Assembly: GCF_945957465.1 (NCBI RefSeq)
Contig: NZ_CAMFLC010000007.1
Location: 62,001 to 126,000, forward strand
Direction of reading: 5' to 3'
From: an uncultured Leifsonia sp.
GTDB taxonomy: Bacteria; Actinomycetota; Actinomycetes; Actinomycetales; Microbacteriaceae
Length of the DNA stretch: 64,000 nucleotides
The notes beneath the pieces were generated by a model that saw nothing but the letters and a program-made list of their open reading frames with translations, ran no database searches and was not told the DNA's origin. Numbering within the stretch: position 1 is the first letter of the stretch; each line of letters begins with the position of its first letter. The position numbers were made by a program, and so were the translations under genes. Of the stretch, positions 55,201 to 64,000 are shown one piece after another.

Positions 55201-55850
55201 GCAGCGGAATGCAGGTCGCGCTCAAAGACCTCGAGATCCGCGGAGCGGGCAACCTCCTGGGCGGGGAGCAGTCCGGCCACATCGCGGGAGTGGGCTTCGA
55301 CCTGTACCTGAGGATGATCGGGGAGGCCGTCTCGACCTTCCGCGGCGAGGTGGCGGAGGGGCAGACCGAGTTGCGCCTGGAGCTGCCCGTCGACGCCCAC
55401 ATCCCCGAGGAGTACGTCGACAGCGAGCGGCTGAGGCTGGAGGCCTATCAGAAGCTGTCGACCGCGAGCTCGCCGGCGGCGAAGGACGGCCAGATCGACC
55501 TGGTGCTGGAGGAGCTGACCGACCGCTACGGCGAGCCGCCCGAGCCGGTGGTGAACCTCATCGCGGTCTCGCGGTTGCGGCGGGCGGCGCAGCGGGCGGG
55601 ATTGGGCGAGGTCGTCGCGATGGGCTCGAACCTGCGCCTCGCTCCTGCTCAGCTGCCGGACTCGCTGCAGGTGCGCCTGCAGCGGATGTACCCCGGGTCG
55701 AAGTACCACGCCGCTCCGAAGGTGGCGACCGTGCCCCTGCCGCGTGTCAACGGCGAAGCGCCCGACGACGCGGCACTGATCGAGTGGGTCGCGACCCTGC
55801 TCGGCGCGCTGTTCCCGATTCCCGAGCCGGCGTCCGAGCCGGCCGCCTGA
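52215..55850 (+). CDS. mfd: Transcription-repair coupling factor
   Basis: A 1211-residue DNA translocase that removes RNA polymerase stalled at lesions and recruits UvrA. The N-terminal UvrB-like module (about 1-350) contains VLVITATGRESESV and EFPAWETLPHERLSP. The RNAP-interacting domain has LKPGDYVVHETHGIGKFLEL and KLYVPTDQLDLLTRYVG. The helicase core has Walker A SGDVGFGKTEIAVRAAF, the DEEQ box IIDEEQRFGVEHK and SATPIPRTLEMA, then TIIETGLDISNANTIIIDRAD and QLRGRVGRG. The C-terminal TRCF domain follows. GTG 52215 is leaderless-type. The antisense frame, open for over 1700 codons, is a high-GC artefact. Confidence 0.97.
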   Translation: MILQGLIAALERASTFSDALAYAARDADFSLTDGLRVPLLAGLVGRRAAAGASQAVLVITATGRESESVRAALPCVLPDAEVVEFPAWETLPHERLSPSAEIVGKRLTALRRLADWSAAREAGAPARFCVLVASVRAALQPLADNLTDYATIELTAGGRGFDLGGLALQLVDLAYARVDMVTRRGEFAVRGGILDVFPPTAEHPYRVDFFGDEVEQIRAFSVADQRSLPEPIPAVSLPPSREMLLSEPVRQRAREMEHEFPSLSAMLAKIGEGIPVEGMESLAPALVDRLVPLTHYLPDGAAIAVLSPERVASRAVSLAETNREFLSAAWSAATVGAAAPIDLAAGDFLTLQKLRDSVKFSRPGQQNPDHPWWTFSGFQADAVDDLPLEREVEEYLQVRVDAEAVPSFQGNVTGAVEHVAQRLRDGWRVAVVAEGAGLVERAAQVLADAELPARPVDAFPENPEAGVAYLLRANVEHGFEMPDDKLALIGESEFYGRSVGYESRQVKKLATRRKNVVDPLALKPGDYVVHETHGIGKFLELTQREVSSGGRNAVKSKREYLVLEYAPSKRGYPGDKLYVPTDQLDLLTRYVGGEAPQLSKMGGSDWSAAKGRARRAVRDIAVELVKLYSARMASKGHSFGPDTPWQRELEEAFPFAETHDQLQTIDEVKADMERPIPMDRLISGDVGFGKTEIAVRAAFKAIQDGKQVAMLVPTTLLVKQHAETFLERFAGFPIHLRQLSRFQTDKEARETLRGLADGTVDMVIGTHRILADGVTFKDLGLVIIDEEQRFGVEHKDALKKLKTNVDILAMSATPIPRTLEMAVTGIREMSTLATPPEDRHPILTFVGPYSERQVAAAIRRELLREGQVFFVHNRVGSISATAAKLAELVPEARIAVAHGRMNEHALEQVVVDFWERKFDVLVSTTIIETGLDISNANTIIIDRADKYGLSQLHQLRGRVGRGRERAYAYFLWDEDKPLSETAHDRLSTIAANNDLGSGMQVALKDLEIRGAGNLLGGEQSGHIAGVGFDLYLRMIGEAVSTFRGEVAEGQTELRLELPVDAHIPEEYVDSERLRLEAYQKLSTASSPAAKDGQIDLVLEELTDRYGEPPEPVVNLIAVSRLRRAAQRAGLGEVVAMGSNLRLAPAQLPDSLQVRLQRMYPGSKYHAAPKVATVPLPRVNGEAPDDAALIEWVATLLGALFPIPEPASEPAA

Positions 55851-55876
55851 CGAGCCGGTCCGTTCGTCCGGAGATC

Positions 55877-57082
<1,206 letters not shown>

Positions 57083-57150
57083 GGGGAAGCCTCTCGTGCG
57101 CGGTCGGCAAGGACATTCGCCGACCAGACTTCCCGGCACACCAGTCGTTC

Positions 57151-57156
57151 AGTCTA
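57151..57156 (-). promoter_or_regulatory. -10 element (TAGACT) for nhaA
   Basis: Minus-strand TAGACT predicts a start near 57144 and a leader of about 60 nt before the nhaA ATG at 57082, which has its own Shine-Dalgarno. The -35 region would lie close to the mazG upstream sequence. Confidence 0.5.
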
Positions 57157-57207
57157 GCGGGCGGCCGCGGTGAGAGGATGAACACATCCCGACGTCAGGA
57201 GCATCCC

Positions 57208-57867
57208 ATGACCGACACGGCGCCCACCAGACTCGACGAGCTCGTCGCCGTGATGGCACGGCTCCGAGCGCCAGGGGGGTGCCCGTGGGATGCCGATCAG
57301 ACGCACGAGTCGCTCGTGCAGTACCTGATCGAGGAGTCGTACGAGCTCATCGAGGCGATCGAGACCGGCGACCGAGACGCGATGCTCGAAGAGCTCGGGG
57401 ATGTGCTCTACCAGGTGCTGTTCCACGCCGACATCGCCGCGCACACGCCGGGGGAGGACTTCGACATCCAGGACGTCGCCGAGCACATGACGCGCAAGAT
57501 GGTCGGCCGGCATCCGCACGTCTTCGGCGGCGATCGCACGGCTGAGACGGCCGAGGACGTGGTGGGGTTCTGGGACGACCTGAAGAAGGCCGAGAAGCCG
57601 GGGCGGACGAGCGTGCTGGACGGCATCCCGCAGGCGATGCCCTCGCTCGCCCTCGCGGACAAGCTGCTCGGCCGGGCCGAGAAGGTCGGCCTGCTCGACC
57701 TGAGCGAGTCGGGCGGCGTGCAGGTGTCGGGGGAGGACGAACTGGGTCCGCTGCTGCTGGCGATCGTGGCGTCGGCCAAGGCGCAGGGCCTCGACGCGGA
57801 GCGCGCTCTCCGCGCCACTCTGCGCGAGCTGCAGGACGAGATCCGGGAGCAGGAAACAGCGGTTTAG
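57208..57867 (+). CDS. mazG: MazG-family nucleoside triphosphate pyrophosphohydrolase
   Basis: A 219-residue Mg-dependent NTP/dNTP pyrophosphatase that cleans nucleotide pools. The signature GGCPWDADQTHESLVQYLIEES is at the N-terminus (about 25-46), followed by EESYELIEAIE and LEELGDVLYQVLFHADIA, giving the E-x2-E and E-x2-D metal sites. RHPHVFGG and WDDLKKAEK are further family motifs. ATG 57208 with AGGAG six bases upstream is chosen; ATG 57178 would add ten residues. The TAG stop lies inside the iron box of the next operon. Confidence 0.95.
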   Translation: MTDTAPTRLDELVAVMARLRAPGGCPWDADQTHESLVQYLIEESYELIEAIETGDRDAMLEELGDVLYQVLFHADIAAHTPGEDFDIQDVAEHMTRKMVGRHPHVFGGDRTAETAEDVVGFWDDLKKAEKPGRTSVLDGIPQAMPSLALADKLLGRAEKVGLLDLSESGGVQVSGEDELGPLLLAIVASAKAQGLDAERALRATLRELQDEIREQETAV

Positions 57868-57882
57868 GTTAGGCTTACCTAA
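57864..57882 (+). promoter_or_regulatory. DtxR/IdeR iron box
   Basis: TTAGGTTAGGCTTACCTAA differs at one position from the consensus TTAGGTTAGSCTAACCTAA. It overlaps the mazG stop codon and contains TAGGCT (57870-57875), a plausible -10 for the iron-uptake operon, so iron-loaded DtxR/IdeR would block RNA polymerase. The start codon lies 55 bp downstream with its own Shine-Dalgarno. Confidence 0.93.
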
Positions 57883-57936
57883 TGTGCCGCTCGGCACGCT
57901 TCCCATTCGTGCTCCGGCACCCTCGTGAGGAGAGTC

Positions 57937-58992
57937 ATGCCTGAAATCGCGCGCCCCGGCCCCCGCCGGTTGCGTCTCGCCCTGTCGCTCACCGCCGTCG
58001 TCTCGGCGGCGGCCCTCGCCCTGACCGGGTGCTCGGCCAGCAGCTCGGGGGAGGAGAGCCCGTCCTCCGCCGGCGCCGGAAGCTTCCCCGTGACCATCGA
58101 CAGCGCGCTCGGCAAGGCCACCATCGAGTCCGCGCCCAAGCGGGTCGCCACCTGGGGCTGGGGCGCGCAAGACATCGCGCTCGCGCTCGGGATCGTGCCG
58201 GTCGCGATGCCGAAGTTCAGCTATGGAGGCGACGCGAACGGCGTGCTGCCCTGGGACGCTGAGAAGATCGGGCAGCTGAAGGGCACCACACCCGCCCTCC
58301 TCGACGCCGACTCGGGCGAGGTGCCGTTCGAGCAGTTCGTGAAGGCGAAGCCGGATGTCATCCTCGCGCCGTACTCGGGCCTGACGCAGACCGAGTTCGA
58401 CACCCTCAGCAAGATCGCGCCGGTCGTCGCCTACCCCGAGAAGCCCTGGGCGACGAGCTGGCGCGATCAGACGGCGATCGTCGGCAAGGCGCTCGGGCTG
58501 TCGTCGGAGGCCTCCGCGCTCGTGGAGAAAACCGAGGACACGGTGGCCGCGCTCGCCGCGAAGTACCCGGTGATCAAGGGCAAGACGTTCTTCTACGCAG
58601 CGGCCAACGAGCCGGGTGTTCTCAACGTCTACCGCGCGGAGGACCCCCGCGTGCAGCTGCTGGGCGACCTGGGGATGAAGAACTCGCCGAGCATCGCAGC
58701 CCTCGACTCGTCGAAGGGCGACGGCAGCTTCTTCTACCAGCTCAGCTACGAGAACCTGTCGAAGATCGACACCGACCTGCTGGTGATGTACTTCGACAAG
58801 CAGTCATCCGTCGACGCTTTCACCGCCGACCCGCTGGTCGCCGCGATGCCCACGATCAAGGAGGGCCGATTCGCGCCGATCGTCGGGGAGTCGTTCGTCG
58901 CCGCCACGAGCGCGCCGAGCGTGCTGAGCATCCCGTGGATGCTCGACCGGTACGTCCCCCAGCTGGCGGCCGCTGCCGAGAAGGTCAAGTAG
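57937..58992 (+). CDS. Siderophore-binding lipoprotein of an iron ABC importer
   Basis: A 351-residue FepB/FhuD-type binding protein. A basic start and hydrophobic core lead to the lipobox LALTGC with the lipidated Cys32. The mature domain has KRVATWGWGAQDIALALGIVPVA, FVKAKPDVILAPYSGLTQTEFDTLSKIAPVVAYPEKPW and the closing IPWMLDRYVPQLAAA, typical of class III binding proteins for ferric siderophores. The exact siderophore is unknown and no biosynthesis genes are nearby. ATG 57937 has GAGGAGAG ahead. The operon is governed by the iron box at 57864-57882. Confidence 0.94.
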   Translation: MPEIARPGPRRLRLALSLTAVVSAAALALTGCSASSSGEESPSSAGAGSFPVTIDSALGKATIESAPKRVATWGWGAQDIALALGIVPVAMPKFSYGGDANGVLPWDAEKIGQLKGTTPALLDADSGEVPFEQFVKAKPDVILAPYSGLTQTEFDTLSKIAPVVAYPEKPWATSWRDQTAIVGKALGLSSEASALVEKTEDTVAALAAKYPVIKGKTFFYAAANEPGVLNVYRAEDPRVQLLGDLGMKNSPSIAALDSSKGDGSFFYQLSYENLSKIDTDLLVMYFDKQSSVDAFTADPLVAAMPTIKEGRFAPIVGESFVAATSAPSVLSIPWMLDRYVPQLAAAAEKVK

Positions 58993-58999
58993 CCGCTCG

Positions 59000-60061
59000 A
59001 TGCCCACAGGTCTCGCCACCGCCGGCGCCGGCCGCACCGGGGATGCCCCGGCGCGCGCCCGGCGCCGTCGGCGTGCCCTGACCGGCTTCGTCGCCGCCGT
59101 CGTCGTGCTGCTGGCGGTGTGCGTGCTGAGCCTCATGGTCGGCGCGCGCACCATCGCGCCCGGCGACCTCCTCCACGCGCTGACGCACTACTCGCCGACG
59201 GACGACGATGCGCTGGTCGTGGTCGGCAGCCGCCTCCCGCGCACGCTGCTCGGTCTCGCAGCCGGCCTCGCACTCGGGCTCGCGGGCACCGTCATGCAGG
59301 GCCTCTCACGCAACCCCCTGGCGGACCCCGGCATCCTCGGCGTGAACTTCGGCGCCTCCTTGGCCGTCGTCGTCGCCATCGCGTTCTTCGGCGTGACCGC
59401 GGTCGCGGGGTACGTGTGGTTCGCGTTCGCCGGTGCGGCGCTCGCGGCGGGCGTCGTCTACGCCGTCTCCGCGGTCGGCCGGGAGGGCGCGACACCGGTC
59501 AAGCTCGCGCTGGCGGGCGCGGCGGTGTCGGCTGCACTCGGCTCGCTGATCACGGCGGTCATGCTGACCAGCCGGGTGTCGCTCGACCAGATGCGCTTCT
59601 GGCAGGTCGGGTCGCTTGCCGGGCGCGGCTTCGGCGTGCTCTGGCAGGTGCTGCCGACGCTGGTGGTCGGAGCCCTCCTGGCGCTCGCGCTCGGGAGGCT
59701 GCTCAACGGTCTCGCGCTCGGCGACGACGTCGCACGCGGTCTCGGGCAGCGCGTCGGCCCCGCCCGCGCGCTGTCCGCCGTGGCGATCGTGCTGCTCTGC
59801 GGGTCGGCGACCGCCGCGGTCGGCCCGATCGCGTTCGTGGGTCTCGTCGTTCCGCACGTGGCGCGCTGGGTCGTCGGGGCCGACTACCGGCGCATCCTCG
59901 CCTACTCGGCCGTGATCGCCCCCGCCCTGCTGATCGCGTGCGACGTCATCGGACGCGTCGTCGCGCCTCCCGGCGAGTTGCAGGTCGGCATCGTCATGGC
60001 GTTCGTCGGTGCGCCGCTGTTCGTCGCGCTGGTGCGCCGCCGAAGGCTGGTGGGACTGTGA
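59000..60061 (+). CDS. Iron-siderophore ABC permease 1 (FecCD family)
   Basis: A 353-residue inner-membrane permease with about nine to ten helices. ALVVVGSRLPRTLLGLAAGLALGLAGTVMQGLSRNPLADPGILGVNFGAS, given here in its motif parts RLPR, MQGLSRNPLADPGILG and GASLA, is the FecCD N-terminal signature. FVGLVVPHVARWVVGADYR is the region contacting the ATPase. A hydrophilic N-terminus of about 25 residues is Arg-rich. The gene starts seven bases after the lipoprotein stop with little Shine-Dalgarno, and its TGA overlaps the GTG of permease 2. Confidence 0.94.
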   Translation: MPTGLATAGAGRTGDAPARARRRRRALTGFVAAVVVLLAVCVLSLMVGARTIAPGDLLHALTHYSPTDDDALVVVGSRLPRTLLGLAAGLALGLAGTVMQGLSRNPLADPGILGVNFGASLAVVVAIAFFGVTAVAGYVWFAFAGAALAAGVVYAVSAVGREGATPVKLALAGAAVSAALGSLITAVMLTSRVSLDQMRFWQVGSLAGRGFGVLWQVLPTLVVGALLALALGRLLNGLALGDDVARGLGQRVGPARALSAVAIVLLCGSATAAVGPIAFVGLVVPHVARWVVGADYRRILAYSAVIAPALLIACDVIGRVVAPPGELQVGIVMAFVGAPLFVALVRRRRLVGL

Positions 60062-61122
60062 GCGCGCCTGTCACGACCCGGCGAACGGGCGCACGAGTCA
60101 CCTCGCGTGTCGCGCTCGACCGCCGCCTCGGGCGGTCCCGCGCAGCTCGGGTGTCGATCGTCCTCGCCGTGCTGGTCTTCGTCGTCTCAGCCGTCTCGCT
60201 CACGTTCGGAGCCGCGGGGGTCGCTCCACTCGACGTGCTCGCAGCACTGGTCGGCCGCGCCGACCGGCTCACGTCGTTCGTGATCCTCGACCTGCGGCTG
60301 CCGCGGCTGCTGGCAGCGGTGCTCGTCGGCGCCTGCCTCGGGCTCTCGGGCGGCCTCTTCCAGTCGGTCGCGCGCAATCCGCTCGCGAGCCCCGACATCA
60401 TCGGCATCACCACCGCCGCCAGCGCGACCGGCGCCGTCGCCCTGGTGTGGTTCGGCATCACCGGCCTCGCGCTGTCGGGCGTCGTACTGGCCGGAACGCT
60501 GGTGGCCGCCGTGATCGTCTATCTGCTGGCGTGGCGCGACGGTGTCAGCGGGTACCGCTTCGTCCTGGTCGGGATCGGCTTCGCAGCGGTCTGCGCAGGG
60601 GTGGTGTCGTACGTCCTCACGCGCGCGGACCTGCGCGACGTGCAGCAGGCGCTGGTGTGGATCACCGGGAGTCTCAACAGCATCGACGACGTGTCGCTCG
60701 TCGTCCTCGCCGTCGGCGCCCTGGTGCTGGTCCCCGCGGCGCTGCTCGTCGCACGTCCGCTCGCGGCGCTCGGGCTGGGTGACGACGTGGCGGCCGGAAT
60801 CGGCGTGCGTCCCGAGCGCACGCGCATCCTGAGCATCGCGGTCGGGGTCGCGCTGGCGGCCATCGCGGTGTCGGTCGCGGGGCCGATCGCGTTCGTGGCC
60901 CTCCTCGCCGCGCCGGTGGCGCGCCGGCTCGTCGGGCGCGGCTCGCTCGCGCTCGTCCCGGCCGCGCTCGTCGGCGCGCTGGTGCTCGTCGTCTCCGACG
61001 TCGTGGCGCAGTTCTCGGTGCCCGGCGTGGTCTTCCCGGTGGGTGTCGTGACGGGGATCGTCGGAGCGCCCTACCTTCTCTGGCAGCTCGCCAGGACCAA
61101 CCGCATCGGCCGAGGAGGCTGA
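60058..61122 (+). CDS. Iron-siderophore ABC permease 2 (FecCD family)
   Basis: A 354-residue FecCD permease forming a heterodimer with permease 1. Motifs: LRLPRLLAAVLVGACLGLSG, QSVARNPLASPDIIGITTAAS, and GPIAFVALLAAPVARRLVGRG near the C-terminus, the ATPase-coupling region. The N-terminal 30 residues are basic and cytoplasmic. GTG 60058 overlaps the preceding stop (GTGA). The ATPase gene follows with a one-base gap, so the four genes form a tight transport operon. Confidence 0.94.
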   Translation: MSAPVTTRRTGARVTSRVALDRRLGRSRAARVSIVLAVLVFVVSAVSLTFGAAGVAPLDVLAALVGRADRLTSFVILDLRLPRLLAAVLVGACLGLSGGLFQSVARNPLASPDIIGITTAASATGAVALVWFGITGLALSGVVLAGTLVAAVIVYLLAWRDGVSGYRFVLVGIGFAAVCAGVVSYVLTRADLRDVQQALVWITGSLNSIDDVSLVVLAVGALVLVPAALLVARPLAALGLGDDVAAGIGVRPERTRILSIAVGVALAAIAVSVAGPIAFVALLAAPVARRLVGRGSLALVPAALVGALVLVVSDVVAQFSVPGVVFPVGVVTGIVGAPYLLWQLARTNRIGRGG

Positions 61123-61123
61123 C

Positions 61124-61924
61124 ATGACCACCGAGCCCACTCTCGCCGCGCGCGACCTGACCCTGGCCTACGAGGGCCGGGTGGTCGTCGACGGCCTCGA
61201 CCTCGACGTGCCGCCGGGCCGGGTGACGGCCATCGTCGGACCGAACGCGTGCGGCAAGTCCACACTGCTGCGCGGTCTGTCCCGATTGCTCGCCCCGGCA
61301 TCCGGCAGCGTGCTGCTCGACGGCGCCGACATCCGCGCGCTGCCGACGAAGGAGGTCGCGACCCGGCTGGGGCTGCTGCCGCAGACACCGTCCGCACCCG
61401 ACGGGATCACCGTCGCTGACCTCGTGTCGCGCGGCCGCTACCCGCACCAGGGCTGGTTCCGGCGCTGGACCGCCGCGGACGACGACGCGGTGCAGGAGGC
61501 GATGACCGCGACCGGCGTGGCCGACCTCGCGGAGCGCGCGATCGACGAGCTCTCCGGAGGCCAGCGCCAGCGCGTCTGGATCGCCATGGCGCTTGCGCAG
61601 CAGACCGGGATCCTGCTGCTCGACGAACCGACGACGTTCCTCGACATCAGCCACCAGCTGGACGTGCTCGACCTGCTGCTCGACCTGAACGCGGCGCGGG
61701 GGAGCACGATCGTGATGGTCCTCCACGACCTCAACCTGGCCGCCCGGTACGCCGATCGGCTGGTCGCGATGCGCGCCGGCTCGATCGTGGCCTCCGGCGA
61801 TCCGGCGGAGGTCGTGACGGCCGACCTCGTGCGCGACGTCTTCGGCGTGGAGTGCGTCATCGCGACCGATCCGGTCGCCGGGACGCCCCTGGTCGTGCCG
61901 CTCGGGCGGCACCACACGCTCTAG
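61124..61924 (+). CDS. Iron-siderophore ABC importer ATP-binding protein (FecE/FepC type)
   Basis: A 266-residue ATPase completing the importer. Walker A GPNACGKSTLLRGL has Ala-Cys where many relatives have Gly-Ala/Ser-Gly. The Q-loop region is LGLLPQTPSAPDGITVADLVSRGRYPHQ, the ABC signature ELSGGQRQRVWIAMALAQQT, Walker B LLLDEPTTFLDISHQ, and the switch His VLHDLNLAARYADR. ATG 61124 has CGAGGAGG upstream, within permease 2. The 347 bp behind it hold a tandem repeat and no secure gene. Confidence 0.95.
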   Translation: MTTEPTLAARDLTLAYEGRVVVDGLDLDVPPGRVTAIVGPNACGKSTLLRGLSRLLAPASGSVLLDGADIRALPTKEVATRLGLLPQTPSAPDGITVADLVSRGRYPHQGWFRRWTAADDDAVQEAMTATGVADLAERAIDELSGGQRQRVWIAMALAQQTGILLLDEPTTFLDISHQLDVLDLLLDLNAARGSTIVMVLHDLNLAARYADRLVAMRAGSIVASGDPAEVVTADLVRDVFGVECVIATDPVAGTPLVVPLGRHHTL

Positions 61925-62178
61925 CCTCGATCGGTCGCCGGCTCGTGCTCGGCCGGTGGCTCGTGCTCGGCCAGTGGCTCGTGCTCGGCCGGCAGCGCGT
62001 CCGCCGGTGGTCCGGATCGCCGCTCGGGTGAGATCTCCGCCTCGCGACGGCGCATTCCTCCTGGCCACGGCGGGCGCGTTGTCGTGTGTCTGGCAACGCG
62101 GCCGTCGTGGTCGGACGGCTGCGGTTCATGCCAGGTCCTCACTGGGACACCACCGCATCGCGCGGGTCGGCACGACAT
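61921..62178 (-). CDS. Doubtful 85-aa frame with three AEHEP repeats at its C-terminus
   Basis: An open frame on the minus strand starts at ATG 62178 and ends on the CTAG shared with the iron ATPase stop. Its C-terminus carries three copies of AEHEP spaced six residues apart, encoded by the 18-bp tandem repeats at 61940-61993. For: the repeat period is a multiple of three, and a minus-strand TAGACT (62197-62202) lies upstream. Against: third codon positions are noticeably less GC-rich than in neighbouring genes, no family is recognisable, and no Shine-Dalgarno precedes the ATG. A shorter start at ATG 62055 follows AGGAGGA too closely. It may be a decayed gene or chance. Confidence 0.3.
   Translation of the reverse strand: MSCRPARCGGVPVRTWHEPQPSDHDGRVARHTTTRPPWPGGMRRREAEISPERRSGPPADALPAEHEPLAEHEPPAEHEPATDRG
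61940..61993. repeat. Three tandem 18-bp repeats
   Basis: GGCTCGTGCTCGGCC plus three variable bases repeats at 61940-61957, 61958-61975 and 61976-61993, with one or two differences per unit. It lies in the 347-bp gap between the iron ATPase and hisS. Confidence 0.92.
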
Positions 62179-62271
62179 CAGGGTGGCAACGTGGGCAGTC
62201 TACGACCCACGCCGTCCCCGCCGCGATACCCCCGGAGGGCGCCGGGCGCGCCCATCTGGAAGAATCGACGC

Positions 62272-63564
62272 ATGGCTTCCCCGATCACACCGCCCCGCGG
62301 CATGCGCGACTTCCTCCCCGCAGAGAAGGCCCGCCGGGAGCATGCGCTCGGTGTGATCCGCCGGAGCTTCGCCGCGCACGGTTTCGACGAGATCGAGACT
62401 CCGGTCGTCGAAGACGTCGCCCGGCTGCACTCCGGGCTCGGCGGCGACAACGAGAAGCTCGCGTTCAGCGTGCTCAAGCGCGGCCTCGGCGGTGACGACC
62501 TGCGCGAGGCGATCGAGTCGGGGGACACGCTGGCCCTGTGCGATCTGGGGCTGCGCTTCGATCTCACCGTGCCGCTGGCGCGCTTCTACGCGAGCCACCG
62601 CGCCGAACTGCCTCCGGTGTTCCGCAGCATCCAGATCGCCCCGGTCTGGCGGGCCGAGCGACCGCAGAAGGGCCGCTACCGGCAGTTCGTGCAGTGCGAC
62701 ATCGACATCATCGGCGAGGGATCGCAGCTGGCGGAGGTCGAGCTCATCACGGCCACGGCCGCGGCGCTGGAGGCGCTCGGGCTGACCGGCTGCACCATCC
62801 GCATCAACGACCGCCGTATCCTGAACGGCCTTCTGGAGTACTGCGGCTTCGACGAGTCCCGCTGGCCTCAGGTGCTGATCTCGATCGACAAGCTGGACAA
62901 GATCGGCGCAGAGGGGGTGGTCGCCGAGCTCAGTGAGGGCGGCGCCGACTCCGCCGCGGTGCTCGGAGGCATTCTCGCGGCGCTCGAGCCGCACCTCGCC
63001 GCGGGGGGAGTGGAGCTCACCGTCGAGGCGATCTCCGCCATCCTCCCGGCCGGCATGGACACCGACGCCATCGCGGATCTCGAAACGCTCGCCCACGCGC
63101 TCGACACGCTTCCCGAGGGCGTCGCCCTGCGGTTCGATCCCACGCTGGTGCGCGGCATGGGCTACTACACCGGCACGATCTTCGAGATCGCCCATCCCGG
63201 ATCGGGCAGCTCGGTCGGCGGCGGCGGTCGCTACGACGGGATGATCGGCCGCTTCCTCGGCACCGACGTGCCGGCGGCGGGATTCTCGATCGGGTTCGAG
63301 CGCGTCGTCGACCTGATCGACGTGCCGGACGACTCCGCGGCCGACGCCGTCGTGCTCGTCCACGACGCCGACGTCCCGCTCGACCGGCTGATGGCGATCA
63401 AGTCGTCGCTGGTGGCCTCGGGTCGCCGGGTGCGGCTCGACCGCCGGGCGAAGAACCTCAAGGCGGTGCTCGACCGGGCCGCGGCGAGCGGGTACCGGTC
63501 GTTCGCGTTCGTCGGGCCGGGCACCGCCGACGCCTCGGCTCTCGAGTTCAAGCCGCTGTCCTGA
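62272..63564 (+). CDS. hisS: Histidyl-tRNA synthetase
   Basis: A 430-residue class II synthetase. PPRGMRDFLPAEKARREHAL opens the protein; motif 2 is FRSIQIAPVWRAERPQKGRYRQFVQCDIDIIG in consecutive parts; the histidine motif is LVRGMGYYTGTIFEI (His A-type), and motif 3 GGGGRYDGMIGRFLG with AAGFSIGFERV. The C-terminal 90 residues are the anticodon domain (VVLVHDADVPLDR). It has the form seen in mycobacteria and some other actinobacteria with a long insertion LKRGLGGDDLREAI. ATG 62272 is six bases after AAGAAT (62260-62265), a weaker leaderless-type -10; longer in-frame extensions are not supported. It is placed between mazG and eno here. Confidence 0.95.
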   Translation: MASPITPPRGMRDFLPAEKARREHALGVIRRSFAAHGFDEIETPVVEDVARLHSGLGGDNEKLAFSVLKRGLGGDDLREAIESGDTLALCDLGLRFDLTVPLARFYASHRAELPPVFRSIQIAPVWRAERPQKGRYRQFVQCDIDIIGEGSQLAEVELITATAAALEALGLTGCTIRINDRRILNGLLEYCGFDESRWPQVLISIDKLDKIGAEGVVAELSEGGADSAAVLGGILAALEPHLAAGGVELTVEAISAILPAGMDTDAIADLETLAHALDTLPEGVALRFDPTLVRGMGYYTGTIFEIAHPGSGSSVGGGGRYDGMIGRFLGTDVPAAGFSIGFERVVDLIDVPDDSAADAVVLVHDADVPLDRLMAIKSSLVASGRRVRLDRRAKNLKAVLDRAAASGYRSFAFVGPGTADASALEFKPLS

Positions 63565-63571
63565 CCGGTGA

Positions 63572-64000
<429 letters not shown>

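Overview
The window is a 64-kb piece of a high-GC actinobacterial chromosome, most likely from the family Microbacteriaceae (Leifsonia or Microbacterium type; inferred from gene content and style, not from a search). Its backbone, PMT-rsmI-metG-tatD-rsmA-ispE, glmU-prs, rplY-pth, mfd-mazG-eno, is the block known in Mycobacterium tuberculosis as roughly Rv1002c to Rv1023. Accessory genes are inserted at most of its joints. I see no phage, transposase, CRISPR array or rRNA. One tRNA gene (Gln, TTG) lies before glmU.

Left part (1-15.2 kb): a TraR/DksA zinc-finger gene cut by the window edge, glutathione peroxidase, a two-domain sulfurtransferase, L-serine ammonia-lyase, a 485-bp gene-free gap with repeats, an ABC-2 exporter pair (DrrA/DrrB type), a 1088-residue SARP-type regulator, a methyltransferase, a VapBC toxin-antitoxin pair, metY with a CoA-binding protein, a guanidinium exporter behind a guanidine-III riboswitch, and a sedolisin protease. 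The exporter promoter carries three GTAAGC heptamers at exact 11-bp spacing, the pattern expected for a SARP, and a SARP gene sits next door.

Middle (15.2-35.3 kb): the conserved housekeeping run, interrupted by a large LuxR-type ATPase regulator (after ispE), and by an acetyltransferase, an AidB-like acyl-CoA dehydrogenase, a fused teichoic-acid-type transferase/GT4 glycosyltransferase and a MarR regulator. rpfB, which lies between tatD and rsmA in M. tuberculosis, is absent: tatD and rsmA overlap by four bases.

Hexuronate island (35.8-49.2 kb): a LacI repressor and uxaC face an eight-gene operon holding an ABC importer without its own ATPase, two TIM-barrel isomerases, a Gfo/Idh/MocA oxidoreductase, a UxuB-type reductase and mannonate dehydratase. 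UxaC, UxuB and ManD together take glucuronate to 2-keto-3-deoxygluconate. No KDG kinase or KDPG aldolase is in the window. gnd and gntK flank the island. A LacI-type operator overlaps the -35 elements of both divergent promoters.

Right part (49.2-64 kb): rplY with a structured leader, pth, an alpha/beta hydrolase with a phosphopantetheinyl transferase, mfd, nhaA, mazG, a complete siderophore ABC importer behind a near-perfect DtxR/IdeR iron box, hisS, and the start of eno.

A window-wide signal is leaderless transcription. About twenty first-in-operon genes have a TANNNT or CANNNT hexamer ending 6-8 nt before the start codon and no Shine-Dalgarno sequence, whereas operon-internal genes have good Shine-Dalgarno sequences.
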